Shown here: piece after piece, positions 8,367-18,016 of the stretch | Numbering within the stretch: the stretch's first letter is position 1 | Layout: every line of letters starts with the position of its first letter | Assembly (NCBI GenBank): GCA_964543205.1 | Contig: CAZIXB010000004.1 | Span: 1 to 34,938, forward strand | Direction: 5' to 3' | Length of the DNA stretch: 34,938 bases | From: CAYSRM01 sp964543205 | GTDB lineage: Bacteria; Verrucomicrobiota; Kiritimatiellia; UBA8416; CAYSRM01 | The notes under the pieces: generated by a model | Database searches by the model: none | What the model saw: the letters and a program-made list of their open reading frames with translations, nothing else | Told to the model about the DNA's origin: nothing | Translations under genes and position numbers: made by a program

Positions 8367-10705
8367 GGCTGACCATGATGACAGGTGAAATTCTCATTGG
8401 CCTTTTGCTGGCGCTTGCGGTTATTCTCTCGTTTTTATATTCTCATTTATACCGCGTTGAGGCAAGAGGGGCCAGGCAGCTTACAAGGCGTCAACGCAAT
8501 CTGCTCTGGTCGCTGCGCGTGATGGTGGCGCTGCTGGCGCTCATAGCAATTGCCAGACCGGCCGTTCGAATTGAAAAGGTCAGGGAACTGCCGCCGGTTG
8601 CCGCTTTCCTGGTTGATAATTCCAAGAGCATGTCGTTTCCTGCCACCCGTGACAATCCACTGGTCAGGGAGATGACCGGCGCCGACAGGAAACGTATCGA
8701 CGTCTCCAGGCATGTGTTGGAGGATCTACAGTCTGAACTGACACTTAAGCAGCCTGTCAAAGTGTTCACTTTTTCCGATACGACAGCAATTCACAAGGAA
8801 CTGCCGTTGAGAGAGAAGAAAGACATTCCGGCGCTGACCAGAAGCGAAATTTTCCCTGATGAGCCGGTTCCGGCTGGAGAATACAGCAATATCGGAGATT
8901 CTATTGTAGACGTATTGCGCGATTTATCAGGCAACAAGATATCCGGGCTTGTACTGATGACCGATGGACGTCAGACAGGAGGCAAAGATATTGATGCGGC
9001 GCTGCGCCAGGCGCGTTCTGCGGGTGTTCCTATTCATACTATTGTAGCCGGAACCGAACACCCCCTGCGGGATTTGCGGATAGACCAGGTAAACGTGGGG
9101 AACGAGGCCAGCCTTGGCGATGTGCTTATTTTTGATGTTAAAATTATGAACCAGATCAGGGATAGTTTGCAGACCGAGCTTTCCCTCTACGAAGAAGACG
9201 AAAAAATTGCATCGAAGCCAGTGACGTTGGAGCGGGGAGAAAGCCACGTTTCAATTGCCATGATACCGGAAAACGAAGGCACCAGGAAATTTACTCTGAA
9301 ATTGCCCGTATACCAGGACGAGGTGAATTCTGAAAACAATGAATCCGTGATGCACATCAAGATTGTCAAGAAGACGCTCCGCGTTATCATGATAGCCAGC
9401 AAACCCACACGTGAGTACTTATACATGGTTCCCGCGCTGCTGCGCGACCCGATTGTTGAACTTTCCTGTTTCCTCCAGTCCAGTGACGTCGATTATATCC
9501 AGCAGGGAAACAACAACCTTGAACGGTTGCCGCAAACGGTGGACGGATGGTCAAAATTTGATGTGGTTATACTCTTTGACGCAAATCCCAATGAGTTGAG
9601 TTCACAGCAGGTAGCCGCTATGGAAAACACGGTCCGAAAAGGCGGGGGTATGGTTATTGTAGCGGGCCGAAATTACAGCCTTGCCAAATTTGTGCAGATT
9701 CATGCTGTAAAGATCCGGAATCTTCTGCCGGTAGATATAAATAAAAACGTCATGCACGATCATTTTAAGCATTTCTCAGAACCTTTCGGGGCCGTGCGTA
9801 CGCCACTTGGCAAAGGGCATCCGATCATGCTGGCAGCAGGGGATGAAAGTCTTAACGAAAGCGTATGGGAAACCTTTCCGGAATTCTACTGGCGACACCC
9901 TGTGGAACATGTCAAGCCTGGCGCTGTGTCTCTGCTCGAGGAAAGCGGCTCTGACGGCAAGGGCGGGGGCAAAACCTGTCTGATGGCGATACAGCGATAC
10001 GGAGAGGGCGCAGTTTTCTATTCCGGGATAAATTCTTTGTGGCTCTGGCGATATCCATTCGAGAGCTTTGATTATGACCGGTTGTGGGTTAGGATCATCC
10101 GCTATATGGGAGAAACCCGGCTTAAGGGCACCCAGCAGCAGGTGGCGCTGGATACAGACAATACGGTTTATGCGCCCGGGGAAAAAGTGGAAATCCGGCT
10201 GCGATTACTAGATCCGGCTTTAATGGCTCAGCTCCAGGGAATGCCTCTCTATGCATCGGTTTCCAGCGAGAAAGGCGAAAAACGCATGGTGCGGCTCCAA
10301 CCCGATCCGGGCGGCGAAATGATCTACCGCGGCGCCTATACGGTTCGACGAGTTGGCAGTAAGCTGGTGAATTGCAGGCAGAGCGCGCCGGAATCGGACA
10401 CAGAGGCCAAGGCTCTTTTTGATGTTGATCATAGTTTTATGGTGCGTATGGAATCATTGGAGGAGAAGGATACAAGCGCTGATCTTGTGGCAATGCAGAA
10501 CCTGGCATCGGAGACGGGAGGAGAATATTTCGATTATCGGAATATGAGAGAAGTTTCAAAGCTGGTTGAAACCATACCAGATGATCCTCAGCGCATCTCT
10601 GAACTTGTCCAGGTTGAAGTCTGGGACGGAGCTATCTTTCTGATTCTGTTTGTTTTGCTGATTTCGGGTGAATGGTGCCTGCGTAAATACTGGGGGCTTT
10701 TATAA
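8363..10705 (+). CDS. VWA-domain membrane protein with GATase-like region
   Basis: A 780-aa membrane protein that parallels the gene before it. Two N-terminal helices (about 8-26 and 50-66, the second ending IAIARPAVR) precede a VWA domain with a complete metal-site motif DNSKS (Asp85, Ser87, Ser89) and a later TDGRQTGG strand. The middle (about residues 330-570) resembles the glutamine-amidotransferase-like fold seen in large VWA proteins of PVC and myxobacteria: 'VVILFDANPNELSSQQ' and 'GGGMVIVAGR' look like that Rossmann-type core. I see no catalytic Cys triad. A single C-terminal helix (about 755-772) ends the protein. The start is supported by GGGGAGG at about 8351. The gene overlaps its neighbours at both ends (ATGA upstream, TAATG downstream). 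It probably works with the BatA-like protein as a membrane-anchored VWA pair facing the periplasm. Confidence 0.82.
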   Translation: MRLTMMTGEILIGLLLALAVILSFLYSHLYRVEARGARQLTRRQRNLLWSLRVMVALLALIAIARPAVRIEKVRELPPVAAFLVDNSKSMSFPATRDNPLVREMTGADRKRIDVSRHVLEDLQSELTLKQPVKVFTFSDTTAIHKELPLREKKDIPALTRSEIFPDEPVPAGEYSNIGDSIVDVLRDLSGNKISGLVLMTDGRQTGGKDIDAALRQARSAGVPIHTIVAGTEHPLRDLRIDQVNVGNEASLGDVLIFDVKIMNQIRDSLQTELSLYEEDEKIASKPVTLERGESHVSIAMIPENEGTRKFTLKLPVYQDEVNSENNESVMHIKIVKKTLRVIMIASKPTREYLYMVPALLRDPIVELSCFLQSSDVDYIQQGNNNLERLPQTVDGWSKFDVVILFDANPNELSSQQVAAMENTVRKGGGMVIVAGRNYSLAKFVQIHAVKIRNLLPVDINKNVMHDHFKHFSEPFGAVRTPLGKGHPIMLAAGDESLNESVWETFPEFYWRHPVEHVKPGAVSLLEESGSDGKGGGKTCLMAIQRYGEGAVFYSGINSLWLWRYPFESFDYDRLWVRIIRYMGETRLKGTQQQVALDTDNTVYAPGEKVEIRLRLLDPALMAQLQGMPLYASVSSEKGEKRMVRLQPDPGGEMIYRGAYTVRRVGSKLVNCRQSAPESDTEAKALFDVDHSFMVRMESLEEKDTSADLVAMQNLASETGGEYFDYRNMREVSKLVETIPDDPQRISELVQVEVWDGAIFLILFVLLISGEWCLRKYWGLL

Positions 10706-11913
10706 TGACAATACTCAATCGACTCTATTGTGCGGGCCTGGTTGTTGCTGTCCTTGCCGGGGTCAGTCTCGGGGCTCCAAAAGATGAAAAGACGGACCGG
10801 GAATCAAGCGGGAAGGAACCCGAAAAGAAGCTGTCCAAAGACGAGAACCTGGCGGACAGGCTGCTTCGGCAGAAAGAAGAGGCCAGGGGGCCGACCTTTG
10901 TCGGAAAGGATCCCGCGTTCCTGGTTCTTCCTCGAATAACCGAGCGCAGCACAATGCCCCGGCAGCTTCTTACCCCGCAGGTAGTTGAGATGAAGGAAAA
11001 GGCGCTGGAGTTCCTTGTTGCAAGTCAGAATGCATCGGGCGCATGGTCCGATCCAAGATACCCGGGCAATACCGGCGTGACAGCGCTGGCCTGTCTTGCG
11101 CTTATGGCCGAGGGAAGCAGGCCCAATATCGGGCGTTTCGGAAAAGAAATCATGGCCGCGGTCGATTATCTTATCAAAAACGCCGATGCTAACGGGATTA
11201 TTGCAGGAAAAGGGAGCAATAAGTATGGTCCGATGTATGAACATCTCTATTCTACCCTGGCCCTTCTCCTGGCATACGGCGAAGTGCCAGCGCGTCCGGA
11301 GGTCAGGGAAATAATTTCCAGGGCATTGCAGGCTATTAACGAGAGTCAGAAGCTTGACGGCGGATGGAGGTACCAGTATTCTTCGGAAGGGCAAAGCGAT
11401 ATGTCCGTGACGGCGACAGCGCTGTGGGTTCTGAGAACAGCCAAGAAATCCGGATTTACCGTTTCAGGAGAAAACATAAAACGCGGCGTTGACTATATTG
11501 CAAATTGCGCGCTCCCGGATGGAACGTTCCGCTACAGGTATTGGGGCATTCACGCCTCGGCCCGGCTTGGCGGAGCAGCGGTTATTTCTCTCTGCAATCA
11601 GGGGGATGTTGACAGTATTCTCATACCAAACGCCATCAAGAGGATTGACTACGAATACCGCCGTTACACGATTGACGATCTTATAAAGCGCAGATATTTT
11701 ATCTACGGATGTTTTTACGCGAGTCTTGCCACATACGTTTCAGGCGACGATTACTGGGTTCCATGGTTTAAAAAAGTGACGAAAGTTTTCAAGGCAATGC
11801 AGCGCGAAGACGGGGAGTTTACCGATGAACATGAAAACGTGGTTTATCCTACTGCGCTGGCGGCAATTGTGTTGCAGGCCCCCTACGGTTATCTGCCGAT
11901 TTATGAGAGGTAA
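10705..11913 (+). CDS. Exported alpha/alpha-barrel (prenyltransferase/squalene cyclase-type) repeat protein
   Basis: A 402-aa exported protein. A signal peptide covers about residues 1-23 (ends GVSLGAPK), followed by a charged low-complexity linker to about residue 60. The body carries repeats of the prenyltransferase/squalene-oxidase type, each a short 'Q...dG.W' motif followed by an alanine-rich helix: near 108 (QNASGAWSDPRYPGNTGVTA), 215 (QKLDGGWRYQYSSEGQSDMS), 269 (ALPDGTFRYRYWG) and 366 (QREDGEFTDEHENVVYPTA). The family fold is an alpha/alpha toroid. I do not see the DXDD or DCTAE catalytic motifs of class II terpene cyclases, so enzymatic cyclisation is unlikely. Such proteins often sit in MoxR/VWA loci of planctomycetes and relatives. 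The start overlaps the previous stop (TAATG), with a G-rich Shine-Dalgarno (GGGGG) about 9 nt upstream. Confidence 0.8.
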   Translation: MTILNRLYCAGLVVAVLAGVSLGAPKDEKTDRESSGKEPEKKLSKDENLADRLLRQKEEARGPTFVGKDPAFLVLPRITERSTMPRQLLTPQVVEMKEKALEFLVASQNASGAWSDPRYPGNTGVTALACLALMAEGSRPNIGRFGKEIMAAVDYLIKNADANGIIAGKGSNKYGPMYEHLYSTLALLLAYGEVPARPEVREIISRALQAINESQKLDGGWRYQYSSEGQSDMSVTATALWVLRTAKKSGFTVSGENIKRGVDYIANCALPDGTFRYRYWGIHASARLGGAAVISLCNQGDVDSILIPNAIKRIDYEYRRYTIDDLIKRRYFIYGCFYASLATYVSGDDYWVPWFKKVTKVFKAMQREDGEFTDEHENVVYPTALAAIVLQAPYGYLPIYER

Positions 11914-11919
11914 TGATTA

Positions 11920-14900
11920 ATGAGCTCTAAAGAGACCAGAAAATTATGCGATGTGTTCCGGAAACGTCTCAGGACGAGTCTCTGCTGTTCAGGCTCAGCC
12001 AGAATGGCAATCACCTTCCTTGCGCTTCTTTCGCTTTTCCTGTTCCTGGACTGGTGGCTGCATCTTGGGCCTGTAATACGGCTGGCTCTTTTGCTCATTT
12101 TTCTAGGCGCGCTGGGGAGTGTTGCCTGGTTTACCATGCTCCTGCCACTCAGGCGGAAGTGGTCGGACAGGCATATTCTTTCCTACATGGATTCCGTGCT
12201 TCCGGAAGAAGATGCGGTGGCGCTGGAGTACTACGAGCTTATGGATCAGGAAGGCATCCAGGAGGTGGAAAGCGAAGTTGGCCGGTCTCTAACCGAACGC
12301 GCTAAGGAGAATGTGCGTCCGTTGGTTCAGAAGGCGGAAAAAGTCGGCTTTTTACACCTGCGATCGGTGAAAAGATGGTCTGTGGGCGCAGCCGTGTTGG
12401 CGCTTGTCTTTATTGCGGTTGCGATTCCACTCCAGCACTATCTACTGGTTGGTGTCACGAGATTTTTTAATCCGTTTTCCATGGCGCGTTGGCCTCACAA
12501 GACCACAATCACTTTACAGGCGCCAGAAACAGGCTGGACAATACCTCAATTCGAATCTCTCACTGTAAACGCTGAGCTAAGCGGCGTGGTTCCGCCGGAT
12601 GCTACATTGGCGTACAAGGGGGAAAGCGCCGGATACTGGATCAAGGAGAAGTTGAACGTAGGCGAGGACGATACAGTCGAATATGTTTTCGAGGAAGTTG
12701 GCGAGCCGTTGGAGTTTTACATTGAAGGCGGCGATTTCAAGACATTTCCTCAGAAGATCGACATTATCCAGCGCCCCTATATAAAAGACATTACAGTCCA
12801 GTACGATTTTCCGACTTATGCGGGCATTCCTAACAAGAAGGAAAGAGGCGGCGAGATATACGGTCTGGAAGGCACGACGGTTCGAATGGAGTTTTCAATG
12901 TCCATGGCCCTTGACAAGGCCCTGTTTATCATGGAGGAAGAAGAGCCCGAAGCGCTTGAAAAAAAGAACGACACATTGTTTGAGAAGACAATGATATTGG
13001 AAAAAGACGGTGTTTATAAAATTCAGCTTTATGAAAAGAATGGTTTCAGGGAAGCCCGACCCGAGGAGTACAATATCCGGGTCATACCCGACAATCCGCC
13101 GGAGGTTCAAATGCTTGATCCCGGGCGCGATATTGTTGCAACACGTAGAGCCAGTATAGATATTCAATTCGAGGCAAGCGATGACTTTGGGCTTGATAGG
13201 GTCGCATTTGTTTACCAGGTGGCAGGGAAGAAGGAAAAAGTTCTTTCCGATAAGATTACCGGACCTATTCCCCAGTCAGGAAGGAGCAGTAGAGGCAAAT
13301 TTACATGGAATCTTAAAGACGCCGAACTTCCGGAGTCCGGACTTCTTACATATCATGTTGCCGTGCAGGATATCAATCCCACCGGCCGAGGCAAGGTCAA
13401 GTCTTCGGAGTACCGCGTTAATTTGCTTAAGCCAAGCGAATTCCACCGGCGCGCTATTGAACAGACCAAACGTCTGGAGACCGAAGCGCGGATTGCCTGG
13501 GAAAATCAACTGGCAGCCTGGGATGCAGCCGGTGAATGGAAAGAGAAGGGCACAGGCAAAGAAGACGACGAGTTATGGTTGGAATTGAACGACCGGCAAG
13601 GTATGGCTATTCGGGCCGCCAGGGCCGTCAGGATGCAGCTTGCGGATCTGACCGAAAAATATACGCGCAATGATATGTCCAAGGAATTCATGTCGGTCCG
13701 CCTTGGAGGAATCAAAGACGCCATCAATCATGTTACATCAGAAATTCATCCGAGCATCGACCGTGCCGTTAAGGGAACCCGTCCGCAGACTGCAGCCGAT
13801 TCGATCGAGGGAAAACTTAAGCAGACCCGGGAAAGCGCGGTTTCGAAGTTCATGGATGAACAAAAGAGAGCCGTCCTTTATATGGAGCAAATGTTGAAAA
13901 ACCTTTTCGACTGGCGTGATCTGCAGGTTACCGTTGTGCGTTCCACGCTCTTGCACGAAGAACAACAGCAGGTAATGAAGGAAACCGAGGAAGTGGCCCC
14001 GAACTTTATCGGCCTTGAGATAGAGGATATTTCCGATGAGGATCAGGACTTACTGCTGACCCTTGGCAAGCGCCAGCAGACTATTTTTGATGTGGAAACA
14101 GAACTGGAAAACCAGTTGACGTATTTGAAGTTCAAGGCCGGCAAGCAGAATCGGGGCACTATTCAGCGTCCCCTGGAGACCGCTTACAAGGTGCTCAGAG
14201 ATAGACGGGTAAATGATAATCTGAAGAAATCAGCGCAGATGATACGGAACAACCAGCCTTACCAGATTATCCGCAATCAGAAGGACGCGCTCCGCGCCCT
14301 CGATATTGTCAAGGGAGGGCTTATTATGGCTGGCCAGAAGGTTGAGCCTGATCCGGAGATCAAACTGGCAATGACACCCAACAGAGACTTGGGAGAAATC
14401 GAGGTTGGCACAGAAGCTGAGATGGCGCGCACAGAGCCCGAAAAAGACGAGGAAGACGCCGAAGAAGTGGAAGGCCGGGCTGCGCAGATGCCTTCTGCCG
14501 AAGAATTGCTGGCTGCGCTTCCTACAGGATCGGATGTTCTTTCGCAGGCCATGAATATTGCTTATGAGCTGCAGGATAGTGTGCATGCGCGCACAGAATA
14601 TCTTTCTAAAAATAGTTCTGAAAAGGAGATGCCGCGCTACGTCAGGTTGAAGAAGGGCATCATCGGCCGTTACCAGTCCAGCGCAATCGAGGCGCTTGAC
14701 CGCGCAATCAAATCGGCAAAAGAAAAAGAGGAGAGTGACTTTGTGCCTGTGGCGCTGGGCTTGGTTCGCCAGGAATTTCTCCAGTCGGATAAGCTGGTTG
14801 ACAACGGGGTGTATGAGTCTGGCGTTCAGCAGCTTCAGGCTGATTCTATCGAAACGATCAAGGACCTCATGCAGTATCTTTCTTTGAGGGAGATGGTCGA

Positions 14901-15597
14901 CAATATGGCCGCGGAAAACCGAAAGCGCAAGGGAGAGGATCCCTTTGGGCGCAAATATCTCTTCCGAGACGATGATCTTGACAATGCGGTCGAGATTATT
15001 GAGAAGGTCGGCGAAGCGCGAATTCTACAGCGAGACATCTTGAAAACTGTTTCCAGATTCGTAGAACACAAGACGGATAACAAGCTGCTTGAAAGTATGG
15101 AAAAAAGCAATCGCGAACGCGCGGCAAAGGTCGTGGCATTCGTTCGAAGCAGAGTTGGGGATGCGGGTAAAAGGATGGAAAAGTTTTCGGAAGATGTTGC
15201 CGCAAGAGTCCAGGCGACCGTTGGCAAACGGCTCAAAGAGATAGAATTGAGAGAAGATGTGGGCTCGAAAAAGATCGAAAAAGAGGATGTGGATTCGATG
15301 CGCGAAAATGCGGAACTAATGGCCGCGTCGATACAGAATTTCAGGAGGCTGCTTGAGGAGAGGGTTGCGCCGCCGGAGGAAGTGATTGTTGCGGAAGCAG
15401 AGCCGGAGCAGATCAGCGCCGAGGAATTCATGGAACAGAGGTCTGCGGAAAATATGCTTGAACTGGCGAAGAAAGACGAGCGTCTTCCGGAAGACGTGCG
15501 ACGGATTATGATCAGCTCCCTGGAAAAAGGTTTTTCGGAGGAATACAGGGATCTGCTGTCTTCTTATTTTTACGCCGTACTTAAAGAGGAGGAGTGA
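11920..15597 (+). CDS. Large membrane-anchored coiled-coil protein (DUF4175-like)
   Basis: A 1225-aa protein. Hydrophobic helices lie at about residues 29-47, 50-73 and 153-174. After the third, residues about 190-510 are beta-rich and contain two similar 'P.V.m..P.rd....r......f.a.DDfGld.v.f.Y' type segments typical of Ig-like modules in large planctomycete/myxobacterial membrane proteins. From about 515 to the C-terminus the sequence is highly charged, helical and rich in Glu, Lys, Arg and Gln, consistent with long coiled coils. A very acidic stretch lies near 840-855. The topology and size resemble DUF4175-type proteins, which occur in VWA/MoxR loci; this match is from memory. GAGAGGT precedes the ATG, which lies 6 bp after the previous stop. 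A structural or scaffold role in an envelope complex is likely, but no activity can be read from the sequence. Confidence 0.75.
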   Translation: MSSKETRKLCDVFRKRLRTSLCCSGSARMAITFLALLSLFLFLDWWLHLGPVIRLALLLIFLGALGSVAWFTMLLPLRRKWSDRHILSYMDSVLPEEDAVALEYYELMDQEGIQEVESEVGRSLTERAKENVRPLVQKAEKVGFLHLRSVKRWSVGAAVLALVFIAVAIPLQHYLLVGVTRFFNPFSMARWPHKTTITLQAPETGWTIPQFESLTVNAELSGVVPPDATLAYKGESAGYWIKEKLNVGEDDTVEYVFEEVGEPLEFYIEGGDFKTFPQKIDIIQRPYIKDITVQYDFPTYAGIPNKKERGGEIYGLEGTTVRMEFSMSMALDKALFIMEEEEPEALEKKNDTLFEKTMILEKDGVYKIQLYEKNGFREARPEEYNIRVIPDNPPEVQMLDPGRDIVATRRASIDIQFEASDDFGLDRVAFVYQVAGKKEKVLSDKITGPIPQSGRSSRGKFTWNLKDAELPESGLLTYHVAVQDINPTGRGKVKSSEYRVNLLKPSEFHRRAIEQTKRLETEARIAWENQLAAWDAAGEWKEKGTGKEDDELWLELNDRQGMAIRAARAVRMQLADLTEKYTRNDMSKEFMSVRLGGIKDAINHVTSEIHPSIDRAVKGTRPQTAADSIEGKLKQTRESAVSKFMDEQKRAVLYMEQMLKNLFDWRDLQVTVVRSTLLHEEQQQVMKETEEVAPNFIGLEIEDISDEDQDLLLTLGKRQQTIFDVETELENQLTYLKFKAGKQNRGTIQRPLETAYKVLRDRRVNDNLKKSAQMIRNNQPYQIIRNQKDALRALDIVKGGLIMAGQKVEPDPEIKLAMTPNRDLGEIEVGTEAEMARTEPEKDEEDAEEVEGRAAQMPSAEELLAALPTGSDVLSQAMNIAYELQDSVHARTEYLSKNSSEKEMPRYVRLKKGIIGRYQSSAIEALDRAIKSAKEKEESDFVPVALGLVRQEFLQSDKLVDNGVYESGVQQLQADSIETIKDLMQYLSLREMVDNMAAENRKRKGEDPFGRKYLFRDDDLDNAVEIIEKVGEARILQRDILKTVSRFVEHKTDNKLLESMEKSNRERAAKVVAFVRSRVGDAGKRMEKFSEDVAARVQATVGKRLKEIELREDVGSKKIEKEDVDSMRENAELMAASIQNFRRLLEERVAPPEEVIVAEAEPEQISAEEFMEQRSAENMLELAKKDERLPEDVRRIMISSLEKGFSEEYRDLLSSYFYAVLKEEE

Positions 15598-15605
15598 TAA
15601 GTCTT

Positions 15606-16925
15606 ATGAAGGAAAGACTTATTTGTATATTTGTTCTGTTGTCAGTCTGCATCGCGCATTTCGCGCCGGCGCATGCTGAAGAGGTGCGGCTGTACGACAA
15701 CAACAGGATATATGGCACAATTAACAGTATCGAAGATAATGGGCAATCAATAGGTGTGTTGCTTCCCACCGGGGAAGAAAAAACGATACCGATGACGGAC
15801 ATTATAGAAATCAATTTTCTCGGTAGAAGCCCCCTTCTTATTCAGAGCGGCACACAGGAATTCAGGTTTATAAACGGCAGCGCTGTTCTTGGGCAGTTGA
15901 TCAGGAACCAGGGCAATAATGTTGTTGCCCAGTCCGCCATCGTCGGAGAAAACATGCAGTTTGACCTGTCGCGGCTGAAAGGATTTGTCTCGATGCCTAT
16001 GTCCGAATACGGCGGCAGAAAAGCCTCGGAGCTGGTGGAAAGCGCGGGCTCGGATGAGACCATGCTGCAGGACCTGGTTATTGACAGGCGGGGATCGGAA
16101 TACGCCGGAGTGGTTCGACGCTTGAGTAGAACTCACATTGATCTGGATATTGACGCGCTTCTGCAGGTCAGGCCGATAAAAATCATGTATGTTCGCGGTG
16201 TTCGACTTGCTGATGCCGCGAGGGACAAAGAAAAAAAATGGCAGGGTGAAGTAATAGCCCACCTGAGATGCAGAGACGGCAGTATAATAAAGGGGAACAT
16301 TGAAAAAATCCGGTTGAACAAGTGGCACGTACGCCCGAATTGGGATAAGAAGTCTGCGTTGGAACTCAAGTTGGACGAGATTTCCATGATGCAGATCCAG
16401 GGTGGTCAGGTTCAGTATCTTTCACAACTCCGGCCTACACAGATTGAAGAGAACACCATCATCGCTCCTCCTCAGCCCTATCGTATGAACCGTAACTCCC
16501 GCAGGAACAAGATATCCATTGCAGGCAGACGCTATCCTTGGGGCATTGGAGTTCACGCCAATTCATCTCTGACTTTTGATGTCAACGGCCAATACAAAAC
16601 ATTTTCCTCTGATATAGGGATAGACACCACCATGGGCGATCGGGGAAGCGTTATCTTTAAAGTGCTAGGGGATGGCAAAGAGCTTTACAAGAGCCCGGTG
16701 ATCCGCGGGTCGGACGAGAAGGTGCGCAAGATAGATGTGCCGATTAAGGGAGTCAGGCAACTTACGCTGACGGTTGAGGATGCAGGAGACTTGGATCTGA
16801 GCGATGTTGCGAACTGGGGATCTGCCAGGGTGCTGAGATTTTCACCGGATAATTCCGCCAGTGAAAGCGGCAAGGAAAATGAAAATATCTCACCGGAAGA
16901 GCAACCGAAGGAGGGGCAGTCGTGA
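15606..16925 (+). CDS. Exported protein with C-terminal NPCBM domain
   Basis: A 439-aa exported protein. A signal peptide covers residues 1-24 (MKERLICIFVLLSVCIAHFA...). The middle, about 30-290, consists of beta-strand-rich segments of the 'v.l.dG..i.G.i' type (for example RLYDNNRIYGTINSI and LRCRDGSIIKGNIEKIRLNK). The C-terminal 110 residues match the NPCBM fold (novel putative carbohydrate-binding module): 'GRRYPWGIGVHANSSLTFDV', then a 'GDRGSVIFKVLGDGKELYKS' strand pair, then 'LTLTVEDAGDLDLSDVANWGSARV'. NPCBM modules bind glycans in glycoside hydrolases and sortase-type surface proteins. I prefer the ATG at 15606 to the GTG at 15594 because the strong GGAGGAG (about 15587-15593) is correctly spaced only for the ATG. 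It probably supplies glycan or cell-wall binding for the complex encoded by the operon. Confidence 0.83.
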   Translation: MKERLICIFVLLSVCIAHFAPAHAEEVRLYDNNRIYGTINSIEDNGQSIGVLLPTGEEKTIPMTDIIEINFLGRSPLLIQSGTQEFRFINGSAVLGQLIRNQGNNVVAQSAIVGENMQFDLSRLKGFVSMPMSEYGGRKASELVESAGSDETMLQDLVIDRRGSEYAGVVRRLSRTHIDLDIDALLQVRPIKIMYVRGVRLADAARDKEKKWQGEVIAHLRCRDGSIIKGNIEKIRLNKWHVRPNWDKKSALELKLDEISMMQIQGGQVQYLSQLRPTQIEENTIIAPPQPYRMNRNSRRNKISIAGRRYPWGIGVHANSSLTFDVNGQYKTFSSDIGIDTTMGDRGSVIFKVLGDGKELYKSPVIRGSDEKVRKIDVPIKGVRQLTLTVEDAGDLDLSDVANWGSARVLRFSPDNSASESGKENENISPEEQPKEGQS

Positions 16926-16980
16926 TTTGCGCGAATGTTTCATGGTGTGTCGGGAAAGAAGCATGGATGGAGAAAAGCTA

Positions 16981-18003
16981 ATGGATTCGGAGTATCCTTC
17001 AGTAGAAGACTTTCAAGAGACGTTCGCGAACATCTGCAATGAGCTCGGAAAAGTTGTTGTCGGCCAGCAGGAGCCTATACGCTACATGCTCACTGCCATT
17101 TTCGCCGGCGGCCATGTGCTCCTCAAGGGATTTCCGGGGCTTGGCAGAACGCTGATTGTCAAGTCGCTCTCGGATGTGATGGACCTGAGTTATGGACGTC
17201 TTCAGTTTACACCCGACTTGCTGCCTACAGACATTACAGGAGCGGAGGTTCTGGAAAACGAGGAAAAAGGGCAGGGGAGACATTTTCATTTTTTTAAGGG
17301 ACCGGTTTTTGCCAACCTGGTGCTTGCCGACGAAGTGAACCGTAGCCCGGCCAGAACGCAGGCGGCGCTTCTTGAAGTGATGCAGGAAAAGCAGGTCAGC
17401 GTTGGAGGGCAGACTTACTTTCTCCCAAAACCTTTTATCCTGATTGCAACGCAGAATACCCTGGACAGCGAAGGGGTTTTTGCGCTAGGTGAGGCGCAGG
17501 TTGACCGTTTTCTCAGCATGATTGAACAGGATTTTCCATCTGAAGATGAGGAGAAAGCCATTATCTGTCGCACGACCGGGATATACCATGCTCAAGTTCA
17601 GAAAGCCGTTAATCCTGAAAAAATAATTCTGATGCAGAAACTGGCCAGAGAGGTGCCGGTAGTCCCGTCGGTTAAGGAATTTGCGCTTAATATTGTGCGG
17701 GCAAGCAGAGGCAGCACTCCTTATTTTGACCGTGTCATTCGCCTTGGCGCGTCTCCGCGAGCCACACAGGCGTTGATCCTGATGGGCAAGGTTACTGCGT
17801 TATCCAGGGGCAGGTTTCACGTTCGCATGCAGGATATTGTTGATGTTGCCGTGCCCGTGCTGTCGCATCGGGTTTTACTTGATTTCCGCGCAAAGGCAGA
17901 AGGTGTCACCACTGCGGAAATTATACAAAAACTTGTGGACTACGCGCGAAATGTCTCAAAGCCGCGGGTTTCCATGTGGACGAGAGAGTTGTTAAAATTA
18001 TAA
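16981..18003 (+). CDS. MoxR-family AAA+ ATPase with altered Walker A
   Basis: A 340-aa MoxR-type AAA+ protein. The start is chosen at 16981 because GGAG at 16969-16972 is correctly spaced; in-frame ATGs at 16942 and 16963 remain possible. The Walker A loop reads GFPGLGRT at residues 50-57, so the phosphate-contacting lysine is Arg56. Walker B is intact (LADEVNR, Asp117-Glu118), as are the 'SPARTQAALLEVMQEKQV' segment and a sensor-1-like 'ATQNTLDSEG'. MoxR ATPases partner with VWA/DUF58 proteins as chaperone-like activators. The second MoxR gene begins 14 bp downstream and keeps the lysine. The Arg suggests weak or absent ATP hydrolysis, so this subunit may be regulatory within a mixed ring. 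A sequencing error (AAA to AGA at 17146-17148) would need to be excluded. Confidence 0.85.
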   Translation: MDSEYPSVEDFQETFANICNELGKVVVGQQEPIRYMLTAIFAGGHVLLKGFPGLGRTLIVKSLSDVMDLSYGRLQFTPDLLPTDITGAEVLENEEKGQGRHFHFFKGPVFANLVLADEVNRSPARTQAALLEVMQEKQVSVGGQTYFLPKPFILIATQNTLDSEGVFALGEAQVDRFLSMIEQDFPSEDEEKAIICRTTGIYHAQVQKAVNPEKIILMQKLAREVPVVPSVKEFALNIVRASRGSTPYFDRVIRLGASPRATQALILMGKVTALSRGRFHVRMQDIVDVAVPVLSHRVLLDFRAKAEGVTTAEIIQKLVDYARNVSKPRVSMWTRELLKL

Positions 18004-18016
18004 AAGGAGAATAGTT

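Noticed and set aside
10705..11913. Functional terpene (squalene-hopene) cyclase
   Set aside because: The repeat fold is present, but the catalytic DXDD motif is absent and the protein is exported and only 402 aa long.
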